From Pseudomonadota bacterium (GTDB lineage Bacteria; Desulfobacterota; Binatia; Bin18), in the NCBI GenBank assembly GCA_005804965.1, contig SYOC01000413.1, positions 1 through 32,688 of the forward strand: a DNA stretch of 32,688 nt, given 5' to 3'. Under the pieces are notes generated by a model, which did no database searches, was not told the DNA's origin, and worked only from the letters and a program-made list of their open reading frames with translations. A program made the position numbers and the translations under genes. Of this stretch, positions 7,550 to 15,261 are shown piece by piece. Each line of letters begins with the position of its first letter. The stretch's first letter is position 1.

Positions 7550-8140
7550 ACCTCTCCTCTCCGCTGCAGATGTAGAGGATGTTTCAAGATTCTCACTGGC
7601 TGTCAATATTGGACAACACAGGAGCCAACGCTACGCAGTTCGGCGCTATGCATACCGTCAATCCAAGCCGCGGTGGAGCAAGTCTTTGGGGTCTCATAAA
7701 CAGTTCACGCGTTGGCTTTGATTCATCATGCGGTCGAGCGTTGAGAGTAGCGGCGGAGTATCATTGCACCACCTCCCTTCTTGGTCCAGACGCGCCACCC
7801 GCTCTTTGGCGTTCATCGAGCCAAATGGTGCGCTGCTCACATACGTCCGTTCCGCGCTTATGACGATATCCGCCGCACCCATACCGCCCATCGTACCTGG
7901 AAGGCCCGGGGCCATGAGTTTGGACAGTTTGCCATCCCACTCGAAGCATTCCCGGCTGTCGTTCCCCCTGCGGATGCGGGGTGAATGAGCAGATGACGCG
8001 GAGCGGCAATGGTATGAGTACGAGCGCCCAGCCCTGAGCGACCGACATCGCACGACTGGACGAAGAACCGCAAACTCCACGCCCTTGCAACGACACGCCC
8101 TGCGTGCCACGGTAGGGCATCTTTACATGGGGGATATAGT
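7550..8140. other. 590-base divergent spacer with possible remnants
   Basis: It separates the minus-strand acyl-CoA dehydrogenase from the plus-strand CmcJ-like gene. A minus frame ending at 7694 contains a protein-like piece (LPGTMGGMGAADIVISAERT, then APFGSMNAKERVARLDQEG). It faintly recalls the PG-x-GG-x-x-DI-A region of CoA-transferase beta subunits, but I cannot support a gene: no start site, and the frame breaks down on both sides. CCCCCTGCGGATGCGGGG at 7964-7981 is a short palindrome of REP type. No clear promoter was found. Confidence 0.4.
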
Positions 8141-9418
8141 ATGGACGGACTCAAGGACAGCGATCACAGTGTTACAATGGGGATGAAGACTGTTTCATCG
8201 GTGTATGTGCCTCCCCTCCAACTCACAAGAGGGCAGCCGCCACCCATCGCAGCAAACGGCGGGTTATCCTACATGTCGTTCGATCGGGACGGGGATGCGG
8301 GCACTGCGGCAGCACTGGAGGCAGCACTCCGCCAGATCGCCGCAGGCGAAGAACAAGCAGTGATCGATATGATCGCTAATGCTCCTCCGGGCCCCATCGA
8401 AACCAAGTGGGGTGTTGGGTTTCGGAGCTATGCCGACTGCCTGAAATATATTCAAACGAACAATATCAAAGCCCCTGCAGGCGGCGTCGCACTACCACTT
8501 CCCTACACCGTTCTCGAGCAACCATCGTACTCGGTCGTGTCGTCCAACGCGCTCTGGCGAGACCCCGTGCGTACAGCCGAGGCAAAAATGTTGCGGCGGG
8601 AAGGGCAGAACATCGGGCGGGAATGCCTCTATTTTCCCCAGGTGTTGCGCGATGCACGACGCATAGCCGAGTATTATCCAGGGCTCTCGCCCACCAGTGC
8701 TGAGTGCATGGACAGGCTGGGCGTGGCGTTGGCGCACTGCGAGTCGAAATGCCAGAACTTTTATGACGCCGCAGAGGTGGAACGCGTCTTTTACCCGGAG
8801 ATTGAGAAACTGCTTATGGAATTCTTCCCGGGGGCGACGGATGCGCTCGTCTACAATCACGATGTGTTTAACAAGGAGTACAAGGGCCCCGTCAAAGAGA
8901 ATCAGGACAACAAGGATCCGGGGGTGAACACCTTCTACGCCGACCTCGTGCACAACGACCTGAATGACAACAGCGGGCGCGTGCGCTGCCGCGAGCTGCT
9001 GACCAAGAACCTGCGGAACTTCGGGCGCACACAGCACTATACGGAGGCAGAGGCTGACGCGAAGATGGCGCGGCGGTTCATGTCGATCAATCTCGCCAAG
9101 CCGATAGAGACCGTGGGTCAGTATCCCTTCGTGCTCTGCGCCTGGCCCTCGTTCGCCGACCAACCGTACATTACGAACTACCGCATCTACGACGACCGCG
9201 TGGGTGAGACGACCCGCTTCACCTATCGCCCCACCCACGAGTGGTACTGGCTTCCCCAGCAGCAACCCACCGAGGTCTCGATGCTCAAATGCTACGACTC
9301 GGTCTCCGACGGCTCGGTCTCACGCTGGTCGTTCCACACGGCGTGCCTCGATCCCACAGCGCCCGCCGACGCCCCCTGCCGCAAGAATGTCGTGGTCCGC
9401 TCCTTTATCTTCTTCTAA
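8141..9418 (+). CDS. CmcJ/NvfI (AsaB)-type oxygenase with long N-terminal extension
   Basis: The 425-residue protein carries the motifs of the CmcJ/NvfI/AsaB family, Fe(II)/2-oxoglutarate oxygenases of secondary metabolism. These are VYNHDVFNKEY (238-247), LVHNDLNDNSG (269-279, His271 and Asp273 as likely iron ligands), WYWLPQQQPTEVSMLKCYDS (368-387, the hallmark W-Y-P-x-M-x-x-x-E-V region) and SFHTACLDPTAP (397-408, His399 as third ligand), ending VVVRSFIFF with Arg420. Family members are commonly about 280 residues; here roughly 120 extra residues precede the domain. GGGGG seven bases upstream supports ATG 8141; an internal ATG (Met13 or Met15) is possible but removes little. It stands alone on the plus strand. 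Function: hydroxylase, desaturase or similar; substrate unknown. Confidence 0.8.
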   Translation: MDGLKDSDHSVTMGMKTVSSVYVPPLQLTRGQPPPIAANGGLSYMSFDRDGDAGTAAALEAALRQIAAGEEQAVIDMIANAPPGPIETKWGVGFRSYADCLKYIQTNNIKAPAGGVALPLPYTVLEQPSYSVVSSNALWRDPVRTAEAKMLRREGQNIGRECLYFPQVLRDARRIAEYYPGLSPTSAECMDRLGVALAHCESKCQNFYDAAEVERVFYPEIEKLLMEFFPGATDALVYNHDVFNKEYKGPVKENQDNKDPGVNTFYADLVHNDLNDNSGRVRCRELLTKNLRNFGRTQHYTEAEADAKMARRFMSINLAKPIETVGQYPFVLCAWPSFADQPYITNYRIYDDRVGETTRFTYRPTHEWYWLPQQQPTEVSMLKCYDSVSDGSVSRWSFHTACLDPTAPADAPCRKNVVVRSFIFF

Positions 9419-9686
9419 GCAGACAAGAGGATGGAGAGGAGAGAGAGAACTGGAACAACCGTCTCACGTGCCCGTCGACCCCAGCAGAGTCAACGTCATG
9501 CGAGCTCAAGATGAAATGCTCCAAGAGCGAGGAATAAACAAACATGCCCACGCTCTATCGCGGTCCTATCAGCTTGTGATGCATTCCGTTGACACTGCTG
9601 CTCGCGATCCTGTATGAGGATCTCTCCTGCTCCGTGCGCCCATCTTTTGTGATGGAATTTCGCTCTCGCCTCTGGTGCGGCATGCC
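9419..9686. other. Convergent spacer with possible GST start remnant
   Basis: This 268-base gap lies between the convergent CmcJ-like and nitroreductase genes. At 9544-9579 a plus-strand ORF with GAGGAATAAACAAAC before its ATG reads MPTLYRGPISL and then stops. Those 11 residues look like the beta-1 strand of a glutathione S-transferase of the type MxTLYxxPxSL. Nothing GST-like follows. No terminator hairpin with a T tract was found. Confidence 0.3.
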
Positions 9687-10202
9687 CTATTTGCGCTGCA
9701 ATTCGATGACAGGAATGACGCGATCGGTGCGCGTTTGGTATTGTCCGAATGTAGGTTCGCCCTCACATATTTTCTGGAACACAACATCTCTCTCGTCGCC
9801 TGCCATCACCACAGCAGTGGCGACGAAGCGTTCCCCATTTTTTTCGACAATGACCTCCGGGTGTTTGACCAGATTGTAAAACCACGGCGGGTTGCGCTTG
9901 GCGCCCGCCATCGACGCGACAATGAACAGCCGTCCATCCACGACCTGATAGCCTAACGGCACGGTGCGCGGCTGTCCCGTCTTGACGCCCGTGGTGGTGA
10001 TAATCAAAGCCTGAAGCCCGGCGAGTTCTCCGGTGAGTTTCCCGTTGTTCTCGCGGAGTTCCTGCATAAATAGGTCATTGACGCGCTGGGTTTCCGATCC
10101 CGCCGCCTGCCATTCTTTGGAGCCGGGACCCTGATCGGATCCGACTTCTGCCACCATTTTCTTGAGATCTTCCCACCCGAGCTGCGTTGTTCCTTCTGCC
10201 AT
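9687..10202 (-). CDS. DDN/Rv3547-type nitroreductase family protein (F420-dependent type)
   Basis: The 171-residue protein matches the split-barrel family of deazaflavin (F420)-dependent nitroreductases (DUF385, DDN/Rv3547). Visible motifs are TTGVKTGQPRTVPL (70-83) and GAKRNPPWFYNLVKHP (100-115), where the family has TxGxKSGxxRxxPL and GxxxxPxWxxNLxxxP. These use reduced F420 to reduce electrophilic or unsaturated substrates. The frame is open upstream to 10505, but ATG 10202 is chosen because GGAAGGAG lies eight bases before it and conserved sequence starts only after it. Residues 1-45 are polar and typical of an N-terminal helix. Divergent from the GST gene across a 331-base spacer. Confidence 0.85.
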   Translation of the reverse strand: MAEGTTQLGWEDLKKMVAEVGSDQGPGSKEWQAAGSETQRVNDLFMQELRENNGKLTGELAGLQALIITTTGVKTGQPRTVPLGYQVVDGRLFIVASMAGAKRNPPWFYNLVKHPEVIVEKNGERFVATAVVMAGDERDVVFQKICEGEPTFGQYQTRTDRVIPVIELQRK

Positions 10203-10533
10203 AGGATTGACTCCTTCCCGTACTCCGACAATGGAGAGGCCACCTCGGTCCGAAGAGAGGTCGCCCTCACTCGAAACCGGTGTTGGTCGCTCAATTTGCG
10301 ATCTTGATTGCGCCGACATCTTATAGGATCGAGCCTGAATTTTGGAGAGCCCCAAAGTGCGGAGCCCGGCTTTCACGGTACCTTTCCGATAATCGGGAAT
10401 CGAGCGACGGACGGCTTCTTCATTACCCCCGCCGCCACTGCCAACGAAGTGTGGCATATTGTGCATCAAGGCCGGAGCGCCTGGTCCTTTAATGTTGACG
10501 CCCACGTGGCGAGACGTGCTAAGAGGAGGAGCG
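10203..10533. other. Divergent spacer containing an SDR 3' remnant
   Basis: About 330 bases separate the minus-strand nitroreductase and the plus-strand GST. Promoters for both should lie here; none is convincing by eye. The end of the stretch holds the SDR C-terminal remnant listed next. Confidence 0.4.
10401..10512 (+). pseudogene. C-terminal remnant of a short-chain dehydrogenase
   Basis: In the plus frame shared with 10308 the sequence GFFITPAATANEVWHIVHQG is followed by RSAWSFNVDAHV. This has the shape of the SDR C-terminal helix and last strand (x-P-x-x-x-A-x-x-x-W-x-x-x-x-Q-x-R-S-A-W-x-x-E/N-x-D). The intact SDR at 11186-11935 has the corresponding ADPAHIAETYLQLHRQHRST and WAFEV near its end. 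No nucleotide-binding loop or catalytic motif lies upstream, and there is no stop where an SDR would end, so this is the tail of a lost gene just upstream of the GST. Confidence 0.45.
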
Positions 10534-11139
10534 ATGAAAATCTATTACGCACCGAATACGCGTGCTGTCCGCATCGTCTGGCTGTTCGAGGAGTTGGGCC
10601 TGCCCTATGACTTGGAACGTTTCAAGTTAGGCGATGCCGCGATGCGCGCGCCGGAGTATCTCAAGGTCCACCCCATGGGGCGCGTGCCAGCCTTGCAGGA
10701 TGGCGACGTGAGCATCTTTGAATCCGGGGCCATTGTGCAATACATGCTGGCGAAGTATGGCAACGGTCGTCTCGTGCCGGACGTCTCCTCACCTGACTTT
10801 CCGACCTATCTGCAATGGCTGCACTATGCCGAAGGCATGATCATGCCGCCGGTCAACACCATCATCGTCGAGACTCTTCTGCTGAAGCCAGAACGTCGCA
10901 ACCAAACCAATGTCGATCGCGCGATCAAGCTTCTCTCGCAGATGTTGACTGCCGTCGACGACCACTTGAAGGGGCGTGAATTTCTCGCCGGGGCTTTTAG
11001 CGGCGCGGATATCATGACCGGCCACGCCTGCATTGTTGCTACCCGTTTAGGGGCGGATGTGTCGGACAAACCAAATGTTGCGGCGTACGTGGAGCGACTA
11101 CAAGCTCGCCCAGCGTTGCAGCGCGCATGGAAGGCCTGA
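10534..11139 (+). CDS. Glutathione S-transferase family protein
   Basis: The 201-residue protein has the thioredoxin-like N-terminal domain (MKIYYAPNTRAVRIVWLFEE, GRVPALQDGD with the cis-Pro at Val51-Pro52, and FESGAIVQYML, where Glu63-Ser64 bind the glutathione gamma-glutamyl group) and the all-helical C-terminal domain with a conserved Asp in GAFSGADIMTG. The candidate N-terminal hydroxyl is Thr9 or nearby. The family conjugates glutathione to electrophiles or isomerises and reduces them, in keeping with detoxification of oxidised intermediates. ATG 10534 has AGAGGAGGA five to six bases upstream; the frame is open to 10459 but that part belongs to the spacer. It is followed after 46 bases by the SDR, probably co-transcribed. 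Confidence 0.92.
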   Translation: MKIYYAPNTRAVRIVWLFEELGLPYDLERFKLGDAAMRAPEYLKVHPMGRVPALQDGDVSIFESGAIVQYMLAKYGNGRLVPDVSSPDFPTYLQWLHYAEGMIMPPVNTIIVETLLLKPERRNQTNVDRAIKLLSQMLTAVDDHLKGREFLAGAFSGADIMTGHACIVATRLGADVSDKPNVAAYVERLQARPALQRAWKA

Positions 11140-11185
11140 GCATAGCAAGGTTGCTCCTGTTCATAAGAGCTGAGAGGAGAGGAAC

Positions 11186-11935
11186 ATGACCACTGAGGTA
11201 GCCCTGATTGTCGGAGGCGGGCCGGGGATAAGCGCGAGTTGCGCACGGCTGTTTTCCCGCGAAGGTATGAAGGTCGCAGTCGCCGCACGCACTCCGGATA
11301 AGCCGGTCCTGAAGCAACTGGAGCGTGAACATGGCGTGCGTTGCTATTCCTGTGACGCACGGGAGCCCGAGGCCGTAGCAAACCTGTTTCGCGTGGTGAT
11401 CGGAGACCTCGGGCGTCCTCGGCTCGTAGTGCACAATATCGACGGACGGGCGAACGACATTTTCCGCAAAGACATCACGGAAGCCGACCCGGGCTTGGTG
11501 CTCGACACGCTGAGGAACTCCGCCTACAGCGCCTTCCTCGTTGGCCAACAGGCCGCACAGATCATGTTGGCGAGCCCTCCCGGGGCCGATGGCCACCGGG
11601 GCACTATCATCTTCACCAATGCCAGCGCGGCTTTTAAGGGTTTCCCGAAGAGCGGCGCGTTCGCGATGACCTGTCACGGGAAAGCCGGCCTGGCCGAGAG
11701 TATGGCAAGAGAACTCATGCCACAGGGCATCCATGTCGCGCACGTGCCGATTGACGCGGCGATTGGGTGGACCCAGGAGGACGGCTCCCGCCGGCATCGT
11801 CGGGCCGGTACGACGGTGGACGACAACATGGCGGACCCAGCACACATTGCGGAGACCTACCTGCAACTCCACCGGCAACACCGCTCGACCTGGGCCTTCG
11901 AGGTTATCCTGCGGCCCTGGGCTGAGAAGTGGTAG
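11186..11935 (+). CDS. Atypical SDR-family protein lacking the catalytic Tyr and Lys
   Basis: The 249-residue protein has the SDR fold signature: ALIVGGGPGISASCARLF (6-23), a GxxxGxS version of the GxxxGxG nucleotide loop (Gly10, Gly14, Ser16), HNIDGRAN in place of NNAG (83-90), and an SDR tail ETYLQLHRQHRSTWAFEV. At the catalytic position the sequence GAFAMTCHGKAGLAESMARE aligns with the relatives that have GAFAAAKFALRALAQSMARE, so the Y/FxxxK pair becomes Phe159 and Cys163. Neither the catalytic Tyr nor the Lys is in place. It may be a non-catalytic partner, an enzyme with another mechanism, or a decaying gene with intact frame. GAGGAG with GAAC to the ATG is a good ribosome site. It follows the GST gene by 46 bases. 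Confidence 0.82.
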   Translation: MTTEVALIVGGGPGISASCARLFSREGMKVAVAARTPDKPVLKQLEREHGVRCYSCDAREPEAVANLFRVVIGDLGRPRLVVHNIDGRANDIFRKDITEADPGLVLDTLRNSAYSAFLVGQQAAQIMLASPPGADGHRGTIIFTNASAAFKGFPKSGAFAMTCHGKAGLAESMARELMPQGIHVAHVPIDAAIGWTQEDGSRRHRRAGTTVDDNMADPAHIAETYLQLHRQHRSTWAFEVILRPWAEKW

Positions 11936-12054
11936 AGACAGCATTTGTCTCCGACCTCTCGGAAAGCAGCAATAAGATCGCAAAATTTGGAGCGCTTAGA
12001 AGGAAGTGTAGCGCACGAGAGAGAGCTATGGTGAGGGGATGAGAATAGGTAAAG

Positions 12055-12070
12055 AAGCACTTATGCTTCG
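12055..12070 (-). terminator. Weak hairpin downstream of the P450 fragment
   Basis: GAAGCA-TAAG-TGCTTC forms a perfect 6-bp stem on the minus strand and is followed by only three T residues. It lies 70 bases beyond the P450 stop, between convergent genes, where a terminator is expected. The short stem and T run make this a weak candidate. Confidence 0.25.
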
Positions 12071-12139
12071 ACAACGCCCGTCAGGGGTTCCTTACCCTTG
12101 CTTCGCTTCATGCGGTTGGCAGATTCCAGAGATTGATGT

Positions 12140-12781
12140 TTATGAGACACTAGCAATCGCGAGCGGCAACGTTTTCGGGCCGCGCACAAAGAATGAATCG
12201 ATCCAGGTCATGGGCTGTTCGGTTGCTCGGAGTGGCGGCAGGTGTTGCAACAGTGCTTCCAGCGCAATCTTGGCTTCGAGACGCGCCAGTGGTGCTCCCA
12301 GGCAAAAATGGACGCCATGTCCCAAGGCGACGTGGCCGTCGGCGTTGCGGGTCAAGTCAAAGCGCTCTGGATCGGGAAATTTGCGGGCGTCGCGGTTGGC
12401 CGAGGCAGGCAACGGCATGACCGTCGCATGGGCAGGAATGATGGTTCCGGCAATCTCCACGGCCTGAGTCGTCTGGCGAAACAAGGCTTGAACCGGGGAA
12501 TGATAGCGGAGACTCTCTTCGATGAGCTGCGGGATGAGAGACCGATCGTCTCGCACCTTAGCTAGCTCTTCCGGTTGCTGCAAAAATGTCACCATCGTGC
12601 TACCCAGCAGATTCGTCGTCGTTTCCGTCCCACCTAGGAGCAAGAGAATGGAGAGGCTCAAGACTTCAGCGGCAGTCAACGCCTGATTTTCCTCTTCGGC
12701 GCGCACGAAAGCGCTGATGATATCGTCTCCGGGTTCTTGACGACGGCGGGCAATCGTCGCCTCGAAATACGCGCGAGCGTC
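12140..12781 (-). pseudogene. 5'-truncated cytochrome P450 (C-terminal half)
   Basis: About 213 codons encode only the second half of a bacterial class P450: I helix LLLLGGTETTTNLLG (the Gly-Gly-x-Glu-Thr oxygen-activation motif), the K-helix ExxR in EESLRYHSP, the FPDPERFD segment and the heme loop ALGHGVHFCLGAPLARLE with the thiolate Cys. The N-terminal half, about 190 residues with helices A-H, is absent. Homology begins at the codon right after the TAATGA that ends the propeller gene upstream. The frame runs back to 12838 through the propeller 3' end, but that part is not P450-like and has no native start. All C-terminal motifs are undamaged, so truncation looks recent. It cannot bind substrate normally. 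Confidence 0.85.
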
Positions 12782-12782
12782 A

Positions 12783-13907
12783 TTATTGGGATGCGATCTC
12801 AACAATGAATCCATCCGGCAGTTCCCGCTGACCAACATGAAAGTCTCCGTTGATATCTGACACCACCAGCCGATTGCCCAGAAATGCTACCCCAGTGGGA
12901 TTGGCAAATCCTGACGCAACCAACGCGAGCTCTCCAGTCGGCGTTATGCGAAAGATTTGTCCATCGTGCTTCACAGGCTGAGTCATCGGGACCGGGGAAT
13001 TGAAGTCACCACTATCCGCGACGATCAATTGTCCGCCGTACTGACCGAATCCTTCAGGGGCGAAGAGCATACCACATGGCTGGTCGAGTCCTGTCACCAA
13101 CGGTTCATCAGCGACTGCTCCCTCGGGTGACAGGCGGAGAATTTTGCCTGCACCTCTTTTCGGCGGGCCAGCGGGATCGCTGGTTTCCGGCTGCGCCGTT
13201 CCCACGAGCATCGTCTTTCCATCTGGAGTGAAGGTGAGACCAGTAGGATATCCCCAACGTTGCATGTCAATCGAAACAAACGGCGTGCAAGTTCCATCAG
13301 GTGACATGGTGTAGAGGGTTTGGTTAGTGGCTGCCGTGATGAACAATTTTCCCGCAAACTGACTGCCCTCGGGACCGAAGCGAAGGAAAAACCCACCGGC
13401 ACCTTCTTGCCCAGCCGTGTTCTTCGGTAAAGTGCAGGCATTGCTGACCTCACCAGTTGTCAGATTGATACGCTGGATGACGTTAGGCACGAGAAATCCA
13501 GCTTCCGCATCCGGTCTGGCAAATGCGACAGTAAAAATCTGCCCAGCAAATGCGCCAAAACTCGGAGGCGCGACATCCATGGCAATCGGAGGAAGAAGCT
13601 TCCCTAAACCAACGGTGACCGAGACTTTACCCTTGGCGTTGACGCTGAAAATTTGCCCGCCTTTTTCCCCTTCCTCTTTACCGTCATCGCTCACCCATAG
13701 CGAGCTTCCACGACTGTAGAGATCAAACGGATCATAAAAAGAACCCGGGGGGATCAATACTTTGGTGGTAAAATCAGGGGCGGTCTGAATAGACGGTGCA
13801 GCGAGAAGCTGTTTCAGGAGTTGTTTTAGCTCCTCAGCCGCGAATGCCGGTGCAATCCATAGAAGACTTACCCACACGCTTAGAACAACCCATCTGCGAT
13901 ATGCCAT
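12783..13907 (-). CDS. Secreted beta-propeller (SMP-30/NHL-like) protein, copy 2
   Basis: The 374-residue protein has a signal peptide (YRRWVVLSVWVSLLWIAPAF, cleavage after AFA before AEELK) and repeated propeller units: MSPDGTCTPFV, LTFTPDGKTMLVG, LRLSPEGAVADEP, ITPTGELALVASGF. It is a full-length homologue of the protein at 3228-4331; both begin with EELK or DELK after cleavage, share SDDGKEEG or NDDGKEEG and end with RELPDGFIVEI. A periplasmic binding or lactone-hydrolysing role is possible; catalytic residues cannot be named. AGTAAGAGAAAAG precedes the ATG. It sits 81 bases downstream of the complete P450 and directly upstream of the truncated P450, in the same strand as the oxygenase operon. 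Confidence 0.85.
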   Translation of the reverse strand: MAYRRWVVLSVWVSLLWIAPAFAAEELKQLLKQLLAAPSIQTAPDFTTKVLIPPGSFYDPFDLYSRGSSLWVSDDGKEEGEKGGQIFSVNAKGKVSVTVGLGKLLPPIAMDVAPPSFGAFAGQIFTVAFARPDAEAGFLVPNVIQRINLTTGEVSNACTLPKNTAGQEGAGGFFLRFGPEGSQFAGKLFITAATNQTLYTMSPDGTCTPFVSIDMQRWGYPTGLTFTPDGKTMLVGTAQPETSDPAGPPKRGAGKILRLSPEGAVADEPLVTGLDQPCGMLFAPEGFGQYGGQLIVADSGDFNSPVPMTQPVKHDGQIFRITPTGELALVASGFANPTGVAFLGNRLVVSDINGDFHVGQRELPDGFIVEIASQ

Positions 13908-13988
13908 CTTTTCTCTTACTCTTACTCAGCCGAAGAGCGGCTACGTTAACCAGCGTCCCAGCTGCTGAAATCCAGACCGAAACAATAC

Positions 13989-15179
13989 TCAGACAGACCA
14001 TCGCAAGCGTAAATTCTTCATCGTGCGCAGCTGGCCGCTTTCGAATTGCGGCCCGGTATCCGGCTCTAACTCGAAATCTGGGATCTTCCGTAAGAACTCT
14101 TCGATAGAGATGCGAATCTCCAAGCGTGCGAGATGTTCGCCGATGCACCGGTGTGGACCGACTCCGAAGGCAGTATGGACAACTTCCTCGCGATGGACGT
14201 CGAACTTCCGTGGGTTGGCGCACACCTCAGGGTCACGAGAGGCCGCGGCATAGTTGAGCGCGACACGCTCTCCTGTCTTGACCTCGACGCCGCCGACTTC
14301 CACATCGGCACGTGCCGTACGACCAACGGCAACGACCGGCGCATGCAGACGGACGGTTTCCTCCACTGCTGTCGCGAGGCATGCTGGATCTTTGAAAATT
14401 GCCTGACGAACGTCGGGCTTGGTCGCAAGTTCATACAACGCACCGGCAATGGCGTGCGTCGTCGTGGCTAAGCCTCCGAAGACGATATCAAGAGTGGTGT
14501 GAACTTTATCCTCCCAGACACAGGGTTCACCATCGCGCTTTACTCCGGCCAACAGCACGTCCACCAGGTCGCCATGCGCGGGAGCTTGACGACGCGCTTC
14601 AAGAAACTGCTCTAAGTAGGCACGCACACGACCGAATGCCGCCGCTCGCTGGTCGACTGGTCCGAATGAGTACGTATCGATGTCTTGAAAGAGCACGGGC
14701 AGATCGTCGACCGGTACCGGCAAGATGTGGCGGAACAAGATCAGGCCCGGCAGCTGGGCAGCGAATTCCGCCACAAATTCGCAGGTCCCGCGCGGCGCGA
14801 AGCGATCCACCAGTTCACTGGCGTATTGTTGCGCACTGCGTTCGAGATTGGCCATCGCACCCGGACTAAAAAAAGGATTCAACACCTGTCGCCAAGCGGT
14901 GTGATACGGAGGGTCTAAGTCCTCTGGCAGAATCGGCAGATTGCCCTCGGGTGGATTCAGCAGCCAGCCGTCCGCGCTGCTGAAAGTGCGCCAGTCCGTC
15001 GCGCAGCGCCGTACATCCTGGTAACGATTAACAACGTGGTAGCCTCGGCCAACCTCGCTATGAGCTACAGGACATTTTGCGACGAGGTATTCAAGGACAT
15101 CTTCGAACTGCTCAGCAAAGGCTGGATCTTCGATGTCGAACCGCTCTTTGAATCGGTCGAAGTGATTTAGCTTGGTCAT
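13989..15179 (-). CDS. Cytochrome P450, complete, with altered I helix
   Basis: From ATG 15179 (GGAAGGG four bases upstream) the protein has 396 residues, normal for a soluble bacterial P450. Motifs: helix-C region PYHTAWRQVLNPFFSP (91-106), I helix FGGLATTTHAIAG (234-246), ExxR at Glu274-Arg277, and the heme loop FGVGPHRCIGEHLARLE with Cys345. The acid of the acid-alcohol pair that delivers protons to oxygen (Asp or Glu before Thr in A/G-G-x-D/E-T) is Ala238 here; the following Thr239-Thr241 are present. P450s of this kind need ferredoxin partners, and none is encoded nearby. It lies between the Baeyer-Villiger-type monooxygenase and the propeller in the minus-strand operon. Monooxygenation of the pathway substrate is the likely role. 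Confidence 0.92.
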   Translation of the reverse strand: MTKLNHFDRFKERFDIEDPAFAEQFEDVLEYLVAKCPVAHSEVGRGYHVVNRYQDVRRCATDWRTFSSADGWLLNPPEGNLPILPEDLDPPYHTAWRQVLNPFFSPGAMANLERSAQQYASELVDRFAPRGTCEFVAEFAAQLPGLILFRHILPVPVDDLPVLFQDIDTYSFGPVDQRAAAFGRVRAYLEQFLEARRQAPAHGDLVDVLLAGVKRDGEPCVWEDKVHTTLDIVFGGLATTTHAIAGALYELATKPDVRQAIFKDPACLATAVEETVRLHAPVVAVGRTARADVEVGGVEVKTGERVALNYAAASRDPEVCANPRKFDVHREEVVHTAFGVGPHRCIGEHLARLEIRISIEEFLRKIPDFELEPDTGPQFESGQLRTMKNLRLRWSV

Positions 15180-15261
15180 CGCACCCTTCCGTGAGTTCGG
15201 ACCTTTCACTACCGGTTACGAAGCTTCCCTGTTCGCGTCTCGCGGGATGCGGCCACTGTCT

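Noticed and set aside
8492-9265. 257-codon minus-strand frame inside the CmcJ-like gene
   Set aside because: Antisense to a protein with clear family motifs; no start site.
9204-9617. Plus-strand frame running from the CmcJ-like gene into the spacer
   Set aside because: Out of frame with the gene, no start site, no motif.
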